NCBI RefSeq assembly: GCF_019343195.1
Contig: NZ_RPHB01000006.1
Location: forward strand, 62,001 to 126,000
Length of the DNA stretch: 64,000 nt
From: Arthrospiribacter ruber
GTDB lineage: Bacteria > Bacteroidota > Bacteroidia > Cytophagales > Cyclobacteriaceae
Reading direction: 5' to 3'
The notes below the pieces were generated by a model that was not told where the DNA came from, did no database searches, and saw only the letters and a list, made by a program, of their open reading frames with translations. Within the stretch, counting starts at the first letter, position 1; each line of letters starts with the position of its first letter. Below, piece by piece: positions 8,950 through 16,389 of the stretch. A program made the translations under genes and the position numbers.

Positions 8950-8998
8950 AGCCAAGGGTTAAAACCCTAGGCTATTACATTTTTCGTCCCTATGGGAC
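8950..8998. repeat. REP-like paired palindromes
   Basis: AGCCAAGGGTTAAAACCCTAGGCT (8950-8973) is a near-perfect palindrome and is followed 12 nt later by GTCCCTATGGGAC (8986-8998), a 5-bp inverted repeat. Two adjacent palindromes in a spacer suggest a dispersed REP or MITE-like element. Only one copy is present in this window, so dispersal is inferred. Confidence 0.45.
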
Positions 8999-9087
8999 TT
9001 GGCTATAGCTGATTTAATCATAGTGATGCATTGCAAAATGGCTCTATCTCACTTCTTGCGCCTAGAATTGCGATTTACCAGGCTATT

Positions 9088-9122
9088 GATTCTCGATTCT
9101 CAAATCTCATGTCTCATTTCTC
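9088..9122. repeat. Degenerate 7-bp tandem array (5 units)
   Basis: The units read GATTCTC, GATTCTC, AAATCTC, ATGTCTC, ATTTCTC in register, a pattern NNNTCTC. The array ends 2 nt from the stop codon of the minus-strand repressor gene. Related arrays occur at 25363-25425 and 31016-31050. Confidence 0.65.
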
Positions 9123-9124
9123 CT

Positions 9125-9820
9125 TCACACCATCATCAATCTATACTTCCATACTTCCCTCACATCTGAGATGTTGACATAGAATGGCTTGTAAATAGGA
9201 TTACCGGAGCAGAGCAAAAGACGCTCCTTTTCCTTGATCTGATTATAAGCAATTTTAAACGTCACTCCATCCTGTTCGGTGACTATCACATATTTTTCCC
9301 CATCCTTGATCCTTGTCCAGTCATCCACATACTCACATACTATCCACGCACTATCAGGGATAGGCAACATGGAATCCCCATCTACCTGAAAGACCCTATG
9401 CTTCTTGTCTGTAGGCAAAAAGGGCAAGGAAAACCTTGGCAAGTCCTCAATAAAGTCAGGGTCGGAAAATCCTGCCAGATAGGAAGCCTTAGCCCGCTGA
9501 GACACCACCTCTATCAGTTCCCTTCCTTCTGAATCCACGGTAGTAGTCAGGATACGGAGATTCCTGCCATGCAGGTATTGATCCGCTTCCAAAAGCTGCC
9601 TGAGCTTGTATTCGGACATGCCTTCCATATCCTTCCTGAGCAATACGTCTATAGACACTCCAAAATAATCCGAAATCGACAATATCGTCTCCAAAGGAGG
9701 ATTGATATTAAGCTCATAGCCTGCCAGCTTGGACCTGCTGATACCCAAGGCATTCGCCAGCATCTCTTGGGTCAATTCTTTTTTCTTTCTTAGAAACTTA
9801 AGGTTAGAATGGAGAAACAT
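9125..9820 (-). CDS. XRE-type helix-turn-helix repressor with LexA-like S24 peptidase domain
   Basis: A 231-residue regulator starting at MFLHSNL (9820); the TTG-to-ATG stretch upstream adds non-family residues. The N-terminal XRE domain (residues 5-60, LTQEMLANALGISRSKLAGYE) binds DNA. The C-terminal S24 domain has the nucleophile S150 (VDGDSMLP) and general-base K189 (GVTFKI). An Ala-Gly pair at 116-117 (YLAGF) lies 34 residues before Ser, with Lys 39 after it, close to the LexA spacing (Ala84-Gly85, Ser119, Lys156). RecA-stimulated self-cleavage is therefore plausible. It is divergent from dinB, its likely target, and may act as an SOS-type or CI-like switch. Confidence 0.88.
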   Translation of the reverse strand: MFLHSNLKFLRKKKELTQEMLANALGISRSKLAGYELNINPPLETILSISDYFGVSIDVLLRKDMEGMSEYKLRQLLEADQYLHGRNLRILTTTVDSEGRELIEVVSQRAKASYLAGFSDPDFIEDLPRFSLPFLPTDKKHRVFQVDGDSMLPIPDSAWIVCEYVDDWTRIKDGEKYVIVTEQDGVTFKIAYNQIKEKERLLLCSGNPIYKPFYVNISDVREVWKYRLMMV

Positions 9821-9960
9821 ACTTATGATTTTTAAATCTAGATCTGCCAAAAGTCAGGCAACTGTCACAGGATGATCATCCCTCTATATCAGGGATTGAA
9901 ATACAAACTGACACCAATCGTCCCAGTAAGCTTACCAACCTGATTCAAATATAAAAAATT

Positions 9961-9979
9961 ATGTTTAAATTATAAACAT
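9961..9979. promoter_or_regulatory. Putative repressor operator O1 upstream of dinB
   Basis: ATGTTTA-aatta-TAAACAT is a perfect 7-bp inverted repeat around a 5-bp spacer. It lies 23 nt (centre to centre) from a second site with the same spacer, in the promoter region between the S24 repressor and dinB. Confidence 0.6.
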
Positions 9980-9983
9980 TATT

Positions 9984-10002
9984 ATGTTAAAATTATTAAC
10001 AA
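9984..10002. promoter_or_regulatory. Putative repressor operator O2 overlapping the dinB translation start region
   Basis: ATGTTAA-aatta-TTAACAA has arms that are near-identical in form to O1 (GTTAA/TTAAC) around the same AATTA spacer, and it abuts the dinB ATG at 10003. Binding here should block transcription or initiation of dinB. Confidence 0.58.
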
Positions 10003-11187
10003 ATGGAAAGGAATATCGTGCACATGGATCTGGATTCATTCTTTGTGTCAGTAGAGCGGCTCTATGACAACAGGCTCAACGGCAAGCCCATCCTCATAGG
10101 AGGCTCCAGCGACAGAGGGGTAGTAGCTTCATGCAGTTATGAAGCAAGGAAGTTTGGAGTGCACTCGGCCATGCCCATGCGCACTGCCAAGCAGCTGTGC
10201 CCTGAGGCACTGATTATCCGCGGGGATTTTGAAAAATACAGCAAAAAATCGCACGAGGTTACCGAAATCATACGGGAAGGTGTGCCTCTATTCGAAAAAT
10301 CCTCCATAGATGAGTTTTACATAGATTACACCGGTATGGAGCGCTTTTTTGGCTGTTTCAAAATGGCCAAAGAGCTGCGTGAGAGGGTCATCAAAGAAAC
10401 GGGCCTGCCCATTTCTCTGGGATTATCAGAAAACAAAACCGTATCCAAAGTAGCTACCGGAGAGGCCAAACCAAATAATGCCCGACAGGTCCCACATGGA
10501 AATGAGAAGCCTTTTTTGGCTCCCCTTCCTGTCAGAAAAATCCCTATGATAGGCGAAAAAACCTCCCACACCCTGTACAACATGGGGGTAAAAACAGTCA
10601 AAACCCTACAGGTAATGCCTTCAGAACTATTGGAGGCCACATTTGGAAAAAACGGAAGGGTCATTTGGGAAAAAGCCAATGGCATAGACCGCTCTCTGGT
10701 GACACCTTACTCTGAAGCCAAATCTATTTCTTCTGAAAACACCTTTGAAGAAGACACCATAGATGTCAAAAAGCTGGAATCCCACCTGATAGCCATGACC
10801 GAGCAGCTCGGAACCAAGCTCCGGCAAAAACAACAGCTCACCTCCTGTATCACTGTCAAGATCAGATATTCTGACTTTGACACCCATAATCTCCAGAAAA
10901 AAATCCCCTACACATCTGCTGACCATACTCTTATCTCACTGGTGAAGGAACTTTTCAAAAAGCTGTATAGCCGCAGACTTCTGATACGCCTGATAGGGGT
11001 CAGGTTCAGCGGGCTGGTATATGGCAATTATCAGATCAACTTATTTGAAGACACTCAGGAGCAGATCAACCTGTATCAGGCGCTTGACCGTCTCAATACC
11101 AAATTCGGAGAAAAAACAGTATGCCGCGCTGTCGGCATGCAGGTTGGGAGAAGGCGGTTCAATCCATTCAATGGAATGGCGCTATAA
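10003..11187 (+). CDS. dinB: DNA polymerase IV (Y-family translesion polymerase)
   Basis: A 394-residue Y-family polymerase for error-prone bypass of DNA lesions. The metal-binding acids are D9 (HMDLDSFF) and D103/E104 in SIDEFYID, where most DinB proteins have SIDEAYLD. The palm/fingers, thumb (MIGEKTSHTLYNMGVKT, a helix-hairpin-helix) and little-finger domain (260-360) are all present. The C-terminus ends near GRRRFNPFNG, without an obvious beta-clamp QLxLF motif except INLFED near 350. It is divergent from the LexA-like repressor, with twin operators directly before its start, so damage induction is the natural inference. Confidence 0.95.
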   Translation: MERNIVHMDLDSFFVSVERLYDNRLNGKPILIGGSSDRGVVASCSYEARKFGVHSAMPMRTAKQLCPEALIIRGDFEKYSKKSHEVTEIIREGVPLFEKSSIDEFYIDYTGMERFFGCFKMAKELRERVIKETGLPISLGLSENKTVSKVATGEAKPNNARQVPHGNEKPFLAPLPVRKIPMIGEKTSHTLYNMGVKTVKTLQVMPSELLEATFGKNGRVIWEKANGIDRSLVTPYSEAKSISSENTFEEDTIDVKKLESHLIAMTEQLGTKLRQKQQLTSCITVKIRYSDFDTHNLQKKIPYTSADHTLISLVKELFKKLYSRRLLIRLIGVRFSGLVYGNYQINLFEDTQEQINLYQALDRLNTKFGEKTVCRAVGMQVGRRRFNPFNGMAL

Positions 11188-11329
11188 GACGGCACAGACA
11201 AGCTGATTGCTCTTTCCCCCATGAAGATAAGACACTGATTGTGGCGCAATTCCATTTTAAAAGAGAAGCACATGCAAAATAAAATCAGGCAGATTCCGGA
11301 ACTTATTCCCCCCTAATCCACTTTAGTAG

Positions 11330-11337
11330 TATATTTG
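11330..11337 (+). promoter_or_regulatory. Putative -7 promoter element of trxA
   Basis: TATATTTG matches TAnnTTTG, 31 nt before the trxA ATG at 11368. The -33 element is not clear. Confidence 0.5.
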
Positions 11338-11367
11338 AAAATCAAGCAATAACAAAAACTATATACA

Positions 11368-11688
11368 ATGGCAAAAGCAATAGAAATTACTGACGCAAAC
11401 TTTGAAGAAATCATGAATTCTGAACAACCGATTTTGGTTGATTTTTGGGCAGAGTGGTGCGGACCATGCAAAATGATCGGACCAATTGTGGAAGAACTTG
11501 CGGGAGATTATGAAGGAAAGGCAATCGTAGGAAAAGTGGATGTTGATGCTAATCCAGCGGTAGCATCTCAGTTTGGCATCAGAAGTATCCCAACCTTACT
11601 CTTTTTCAAAGGCGGACAGATTGTGGACAAGCAGGTAGGTGCAGTACCCAAGGCTGTATTGGCACAGAAGCTTGACTCCCAACTTTAA
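11368..11688 (+). CDS. trxA: Thioredoxin
   Basis: A 106-residue cytosolic protein disulfide reductase. The active site WCGPC is at residues 30-34, the buried Asp at 25 (VDFWAEW), and the cis-Pro segment is IRSIPTLLFF near 71-80. Length and motif order are those of classical thioredoxin 1, with no signal peptide. It has its own promoter-like -7 element and a strong terminator, so it is monocistronic. Confidence 0.97.
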   Translation: MAKAIEITDANFEEIMNSEQPILVDFWAEWCGPCKMIGPIVEELAGDYEGKAIVGKVDVDANPAVASQFGIRSIPTLLFFKGGQIVDKQVGAVPKAVLAQKLDSQL

Positions 11689-11708
11689 TAGGTGTATCCA
11701 TATTCATC

Positions 11709-11748
11709 AAAAAAGGCCATGAAACTCGGTTTCATGGCCTTTTTTTTT
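11709..11748 (+). terminator. Strong rho-independent terminator after trxA
   Basis: An inverted repeat AAAAAAGGCCATGAAAC/GTTTCATGGCCTTTTTT with a TCG loop is followed by a run of T. Its A-rich 5' flank makes it usable in both directions. Confidence 0.93.
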
Positions 11749-11781
11749 ATTTTTTTCGCAAAGGGCTAAGGGATCCCAAAC

Positions 11782-12408
11782 TTAGGGCAAGACTTTTACC
11801 ATGATATTTTTATAATAAATCACGCTTTCGGGATCATGGGCCTGTAGTGCAAATGTACCTCTATCTATCTTCTTCGGTCCTGCATTTTCCGGCCTATCTT
11901 TATCCTCTGATTCCACATACTCCATCACCGTCTCCCCATTGACCTTTACGGTAACATGATCCCCTTTGACAATGATATGCTGGGTATACCATTCCTTGTC
12001 CTCTACGTAAATTTCCCTCACATCATTGAAAGAATAAAGGCTACCGGTCTTTCTCCAGTCACTATGTGTTTGGTTTACCTGTACTTCATATCCTTTGTCG
12101 GGCCACCCTTTTTCCTGATAAGCAGTATGGAAAAATATTCCGGAATTGGCTTTAGGCATGGTCATGATATCTGCTTTGAGTTCAAAATTCTTAAAATCGG
12201 CATTGTTCACTTCACCAACATAGAAGGCATGTGCCCTAGGCCCATCTACCTTGATCACGCCATCTACTACCTGAAAAGAGTCAGGGTTCTCGGCAATTTT
12301 CCATCCATCCAGGCTCTTGCCATCAAACAAGGGAATCCATCCCCCCTCCTGTGCCCAAGTATACACGGACACAAATAGAAACGCTAAAAGCAATATTGAT
12401 TTTTTCAT
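11782..12408 (-). CDS. DUF1080 (3-keto-disaccharide hydrolase fold) exported protein
   Basis: A 208-residue exported protein from MKKSILL at 12408, with a signal peptide ending VYTWAQ. The start WIPLFDGKSLDGWKI and the later GIFFHTAYQ, YEVQVN and GTFALQAHDP segments are characteristic of DUF1080, a concanavalin-like fold; characterised relatives act on 3-keto-glycosides or glycans. The substrate here is unknown. It is downstream of the DUF502 gene with a 44-nt gap on the same strand. Confidence 0.87.
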   Translation of the reverse strand: MKKSILLLAFLFVSVYTWAQEGGWIPLFDGKSLDGWKIAENPDSFQVVDGVIKVDGPRAHAFYVGEVNNADFKNFELKADIMTMPKANSGIFFHTAYQEKGWPDKGYEVQVNQTHSDWRKTGSLYSFNDVREIYVEDKEWYTQHIIVKGDHVTVKVNGETVMEYVESEDKDRPENAGPKKIDRGTFALQAHDPESVIYYKNIMVKVLP

Positions 12409-12452
12409 AGTATATGGTAATAAGGTTAATAATTTTTCTGGCAAATCAAGCA

Positions 12453-13034
12453 TTACAGGTGATCCGAGATCTCTACATTCCCACTCATTTTGGAAACCCC
12501 TCCTGACACGATAAACTTCATCACATCGGCACTTCTCACATTTTCCAGAATCCGTACATTTTCTCTGGGAACCAAATATAAGTTGCCGGAAAAATTGTAG
12601 CTATGAGGAAAATATATGGCAACCAGATCTTCCTCCCCCAAGACAGAAAGGTCTTCCTGAGTAATAAAACCAAGCCTGAACATATTATTGGAAAGCTTGA
12701 CGATCACAGGAGTGTTGAATTTTTTCTTATCTCCTACAAAAGCAGACATAAGGTCTTTGATACTGGTATAAAGGATATTGACCAAAGGCACCTTAAACAT
12801 CCATTTTTCAAAGATGTCAAACAGAGGCCTTGTCACAAAAATACTTGCCAAAAACCCCATAAATGTAATGAAACTGAACATGATCAAAATCCCTAACCCC
12901 GGCACCGGAATAGGTATAATTCCATCCAGGAACTTAAGAATAAGAATGATCACGTAGACCGTTAGTGCCAATGGCACCACAAAAAGCAGCCCTCTTAAAA
13001 AATACGTAATGAATCTTTTGGTTGTAAAAGACAT
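12453..13034 (-). CDS. DUF502 family membrane protein
   Basis: A 193-residue protein starting at MSFTTKRF (13034); the upstream in-frame ATG at 13082 adds polar residues only. Two hydrophobic hairpins are visible, FLRGLLFVVPLALTVYVIIL near 10-30 and ILIMFSFITFMGFLASIFV near 47-67, followed by a soluble domain with PVVNILYTSIKDLMSAF-like and VAIYFPHSYNFSGNLYLVP segments. These are standard for DUF502, whose function is not known in bacteria. It is divergent from the lipoprotein gene at 13086. Confidence 0.85.
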   Translation of the reverse strand: MSFTTKRFITYFLRGLLFVVPLALTVYVIILILKFLDGIIPIPVPGLGILIMFSFITFMGFLASIFVTRPLFDIFEKWMFKVPLVNILYTSIKDLMSAFVGDKKKFNTPVIVKLSNNMFRLGFITQEDLSVLGEEDLVAIYFPHSYNFSGNLYLVPRENVRILENVRSADVMKFIVSGGVSKMSGNVEISDHL

Positions 13035-13085
13035 CGTTTTTCCTTTATTTGAATTGTTTTTATCTATTAAATATAAGCACAAGTA

Positions 13086-14012
13086 ATGGCTAAATTGTCA
13101 AGAATCTTTTTGTTATTGTTTTTTACATCACAAATCCTCTCTTCTTGTAAGACTGTTCGTACCGTAGAATCGCCTATCAAGGAAATGGAAAGGTCCTGTT
13201 ATCAGTATATTTTGGATTTCGACCCTATTTCAGATCCTGAAAGTCTTCACTTGGATGATTTTTCAGATAAAACTAAAGAACAGTTTTCTGAAAACTCACT
13301 TTTCTTCATACGCATATTGGGACTTACTGACGAAATAGAGAGTGTGTTGAATGATGACTTTGATGATCAGCTCAGCAAATTCAAAAGCATCCAAAAGGCC
13401 GTCAATGAAATCACTTTAGCAGAACTAGAAGTCCAGGCATTTACCTCAGCCCTAAGGTGTGAAGAAGACCAATATGAACAAATGGCCTGGAACCTGGAAA
13501 CGATGTCCAATGATAAACAAAGCAATAAAACTGTGTCGGGTATTATTCTGGATGCATCTGCAAATATTGCGGGTGCGGCCATCATATTATTTTGGGCACA
13601 GGGAAATACTACCCGTCAGCTTATAGGGATAGGTGCATCATTGACGCAAATCTATCTTAATGTGCGGGGAAGATCTATCACCTACAATACCGAGATTTCC
13701 CACAAAATAAATGTACTGGAGGAATTTTCGAAAGATCAGGAGTGGTGCGAATCAATCCCGGACAAAATCTGGGCTTACGTAAACTATGTAAAAAGAGAAG
13801 TCCCTAATAAGAACATCAGAGATCAGCTTTTGGATGCTTGGACAGATACTGTTATAGAGCAAAACAAGGATCTGTTCTTTTCAGAAGGAGGAACATACAA
13901 CTCTACTCAACTGAGGGCAAGGGCTGCTATGCTTGAACAGCTTGCTTCACTTACAGAAGGAATGCTTCAAGATCTATTAGTACTTAGAAAAGAGCTTCAA
14001 ACTATATTATAG
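13086..14012 (+). CDS. Lipoprotein of unknown function
   Basis: A 308-residue protein that I do not recognise. The signal peptide ends in the lipobox LSSC. Long helical regions follow: an acidic N-terminal half, a hydrophobic glycine/alanine stretch near 155-175 (GIILDASANIAGAAIILFW) and a second one near 183-200, then helical sequence to the end. The paired hydrophobic segments suggest membrane association beyond the lipid anchor. It is divergent from DUF502 with a 51-nt gap, and its stop lies close to the small minus-strand ORF at 14022. Confidence 0.6.
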   Translation: MAKLSRIFLLLFFTSQILSSCKTVRTVESPIKEMERSCYQYILDFDPISDPESLHLDDFSDKTKEQFSENSLFFIRILGLTDEIESVLNDDFDDQLSKFKSIQKAVNEITLAELEVQAFTSALRCEEDQYEQMAWNLETMSNDKQSNKTVSGIILDASANIAGAAIILFWAQGNTTRQLIGIGASLTQIYLNVRGRSITYNTEISHKINVLEEFSKDQEWCESIPDKIWAYVNYVKREVPNKNIRDQLLDAWTDTVIEQNKDLFFSEGGTYNSTQLRARAAMLEQLASLTEGMLQDLLVLRKELQTIL

Positions 14013-14021
14013 TATAGAAAA

Positions 14022-14135
14022 CTACCGAGGTTTTTCCACATCGCAAGAAGTAACAAACCGGCCATCGTCCTCAAACAATGCCGCCCTGTACTTCAAATAG
14101 TATTCAAAGGCCATAGAAAAATTCTCTTCTCTCAT
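14022..14135 (-). CDS. Possible 37-residue small protein
   Basis: An ATG-initiated frame on the minus strand encodes 37 residues: MREENFSMAFEYYLKYRAAL, then FEDDGRFVTSCDVEKPR. Composition is that of a globular protein, with no low complexity, and it lies between the nqr terminator and the convergent lipoprotein gene. A perfect 14-bp palindrome sits 11 nt upstream. I cannot assign a family; it may also be the end of a decayed gene. Confidence 0.35.
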   Translation of the reverse strand: MREENFSMAFEYYLKYRAALFEDDGRFVTSCDVEKPR

Positions 14136-14146
14136 TTTTGATCAGG

Positions 14147-14160
14147 TGTTACATGTAACA
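14147..14160. promoter_or_regulatory. Perfect 14-bp palindrome TGTTACATGTAACA
   Basis: A loopless dyad just upstream of the small minus-strand ORF and about 50 nt past the nqr terminator. Its form suggests a dimeric regulator site. Confidence 0.4.
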
Positions 14161-14211
14161 GCAAAAACAACATCTCATCGAAAAAGGACGTCAAATCACT
14201 CTATTTGTAGC

Positions 14212-14250
14212 AAAAAAAGAGGCTGTCCTATTCTCATAAGACAGCCTCTT
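14212..14250 (-). terminator. Terminator of the nqrABCDE operon
   Basis: An 11-bp stem AAGAGGCTGTC/GACAGCCTCTT with a 12-nt loop precedes a run of seven T on the minus strand, 22 nt after the nqrE stop. Confidence 0.92.
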
Positions 14251-14271
14251 AATAATAATTTTTGTTATTTC

Positions 14272-14883
14272 TTACAGGTCAATCCCCATGAAGGACATAA
14301 AGGCTATACCCATCAATCCAGTGATCAACATGGTAATTCCCAATCCTTTAAGACCATTTGGAACATTGGAATATTTCAGCTTTTCTCTGATAGCCGCAAG
14401 TGCTACTATTGCCAAGAAGAAACCAATTCCTGACCCAAAACCATACACTGCAGCTTCTGCCAAAGTATAATCTCTGGTAGCCATAAAAAGTGAACCACCA
14501 AGGATGGCACAGTTTACCGCAATCAAAGGAAGAAATATACCCAATGCACCGTAAAGCGCTGGAGCGAATTTTTCTACAATCATCTCTACCAGCTGCACCA
14601 TAGCAGCAATGATAGCAATGAACATGATGAATCTTAAGAAAGAAAGGTCGATTGTAGCAAATGATTCACCCAACCAGGCCAAAGCACCTTCTTTAAGTAC
14701 ATATTCATTCAACATCCAGTTAGCGGGCGCTGTAACAGTCAATACGAAAATTACCGCTGCACCCAATCCAAGGGCTGTACTTACTTTTTTGGATACCGCC
14801 AGGAATGAACACATTCCAAGGAAGTAGGCAAAAACCATGTTGTCAATGAAAATTGACCGTATTGCGAGATTAAATAATTCCAT
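14272..14883 (-). CDS. nqrE: Na+-translocating NADH:quinone reductase subunit E
   Basis: A 203-residue integral membrane subunit with six segments; homologous to RnfA. It carries the family motifs [19 protein letters not shown] near 15-33 and [17 protein letters not shown] near 118-134; the cysteines C26 and C120 are those known to bind the intramembrane iron centre with NqrD. It is the last gene of the operon, 14 nt after nqrD, and is followed by a terminator rather than nqrF. Confidence 0.95.
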   Translation of the reverse strand: MELFNLAIRSIFIDNMVFAYFLGMCSFLAVSKKVSTALGLGAAVIFVLTVTAPANWMLNEYVLKEGALAWLGESFATIDLSFLRFIMFIAIIAAMVQLVEMIVEKFAPALYGALGIFLPLIAVNCAILGGSLFMATRDYTLAEAAVYGFGSGIGFFLAIVALAAIREKLKYSNVPNGLKGLGITMLITGLMGIAFMSFMGIDL

Positions 14884-14897
14884 AGCTCTCAGTTTTA

Positions 14898-15581
14898 TTA
14901 ATGTTCAACATAACCTGTTTTGGTACGCTGTACCCAGATAATAAGACCTAATATGATGAAGGCACCTACTGGAGACACCATCAATCCGTTGGTAGCAAGG
15001 CTGAAATCTTCCCCGAACAAACCGGAGACAGCATCGTACACTGGCACACCAAATACTGAGCCTGAACCCAACAACTCACGGAAGAAAGCTACAGCCAAGA
15101 TAATCCATGAATATCCCAAAGCTGAACCAAAACCATCAAGTACAGAGTCATAAGGTTTGTTTCCTAAAGCAAAGGCCTCCAATCTACCCATTACTATACA
15201 GTTGGTAATGATCAGACCGATGAAAACGGATAATTCCTTATACATATCAAAAGCAAAGGCTTTCAATACCTCATTTACAAGGGTTACAAGAGTAGCGATA
15301 ACTGCCAATTGTACAATAATCCTAACCCTGGATGGGATTGTATTTCTTAAAAGAGATATGGTAAGGTTGGCCATAACCATTACAAAGATTACCGAGATAG
15401 CCATTACCATGGTAGGTTGCATCTGGGTAGTCACCGCCAAAGCAGAACATATTCCCAATACCTGTATGGTAATCGGATTGTCATCCACTAATGGATCGGA
15501 GATTAATTTTTTTCTTCTTTTCGACAATAGAGGCTCAGCTGCCTTCTTAACCTCTGCCGCTTGTGCTGTTTCAGTGCTCAT
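14898..15581 (-). CDS. nqrD: Na+-translocating NADH:quinone reductase subunit D
   Basis: A 227-residue membrane subunit with six segments after a polar 30-residue N-terminus. Hallmarks are [15 protein letters not shown]-like sequence near 40-54 and [15 protein letters not shown] near 124-138, with the paired conserved cysteines in GICSAL and TNCIVMGR. It pairs with NqrE to form the antiparallel half-channel of the pump. The gap to nqrC is 28 nt. Confidence 0.95.
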   Translation of the reverse strand: MSTETAQAAEVKKAAEPLLSKRRKKLISDPLVDDNPITIQVLGICSALAVTTQMQPTMVMAISVIFVMVMANLTISLLRNTIPSRVRIIVQLAVIATLVTLVNEVLKAFAFDMYKELSVFIGLIITNCIVMGRLEAFALGNKPYDSVLDGFGSALGYSWIILAVAFFRELLGSGSVFGVPVYDAVSGLFGEDFSLATNGLMVSPVGAFIILGLIIWVQRTKTGYVEH

Positions 15582-15609
15582 TATATCAAGTTTTATGAAA
15601 CGTTCTAGA

Positions 15610-16389
15610 TTAATTTATTGAAGCTACTTCCTCTGAGCTGCTCCCGGACTTTTTGGTCTTGAGGTACTCTTTGTAGTGACTCAGGTAGTTTTTCAACATA
15701 TCATTGACTCCATTGGCTGTAATGGTAGCTCCTGAAAGACCGTCCACTTTATGTGGATCATCTGAGTAGTCCTTTCCTTCGCCTTTTTGCATCCTAACAG
15801 ATACCAGCTCACCTGAATCATCAAATATTTGTTTTCCATCGTACCTGGCCTGCACATTGCTGGCGGTGATTCTTGCACCCAAACCAGGTGTTTCGGCCGC
15901 GTGTCCAAAAGTCACACCTTCGATGGTAGTAACGTCTGTCTGAAGTGCCAGGTATCCCCAGATACTGTCCCAAAGACCTGAACCATATACTGGAAGGATT
16001 ATAGATTCCACTGAGTCCTCATCTCCTTCAGCATGGAAAATAAATACAGGGTATTGTCTTTCCTCTGGTGATTTTTTGAAATTCTTTCCGATATCCACAT
16101 TTTCTGCAACTATCGGATTTCCATCGCTATCTTTTTCTATTTCCTTACCATTGATATCCACTACTTTGGAAGAGATTCTTTTTTCGTAGAATTCCAATAC
16201 TTCCTCCGGTGACATGGCGGAAATTTTTTCTCCCTCCAAAACAGCTCCTAGGATTTGTTTTTTGGTATCCAATTCTACTGCCTTTTTCTGAATGGGGGCA
16301 AGTACTTGTGAAGTTCCCGACAACAGTAGCCCTAGGACTACTGTCATAATTACCGAGAATGTGATGATATATGCATTAGACTGTTGCAC
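15610..16389 (-). CDS. nqrC: Na+-translocating NADH:quinone reductase subunit C
   Basis: A 259-residue subunit with one N-terminal membrane helix (ITFSVIMTVVLGLLLSG) and a periplasmic flavin domain. The covalent FMN site is SGATIT near 219-224. Translation begins at GTG (16389), inside the end of nqrB, with a 14-nt overlap that implies coupling. The motif ETPGLGARI near 164-172 is conserved in the family. Confidence 0.95.
   Translation of the reverse strand: MQQSNAYIITFSVIMTVVLGLLLSGTSQVLAPIQKKAVELDTKKQILGAVLEGEKISAMSPEEVLEFYEKRISSKVVDINGKEIEKDSDGNPIVAENVDIGKNFKKSPEERQYPVFIFHAEGDEDSVESIILPVYGSGLWDSIWGYLALQTDVTTIEGVTFGHAAETPGLGARITASNVQARYDGKQIFDDSGELVSVRMQKGEGKDYSDDPHKVDGLSGATITANGVNDMLKNYLSHYKEYLKTKKSGSSSEEVASIN

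Larger units (their letters stand above)
8531..9124. other. 594-nt spacer with palindromic repeats and no convincing gene
   Basis: The only frame of note (8742-9008, 88 codons) has low-complexity composition and no family resemblance, so I do not call it. The stretch contains the ogt promoter side (8531-8740), a pyrimidine-rich segment (about 8846-8880), two adjacent palindromes at 8950-8998 and a heptamer array at 9088-9122. It looks like accumulated repeat debris. Confidence 0.55.

Noticed and set aside
8742-9008. An 88-codon open frame on the plus strand
   Set aside because: Pyrimidine-rich low-complexity coding, no family resemblance, and it runs through the REP-like palindromes; it is probably chance.
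11956-12378. A 140-codon open frame opposite the DUF1080 gene
   Set aside because: The DUF1080 motifs on the minus strand are strong, and the plus-strand product has no family resemblance.
15157-15621. A 154-codon open frame opposite nqrD
   Set aside because: A shadow of the conserved nqrD membrane protein; long antisense frames are common opposite hydrophobic genes.
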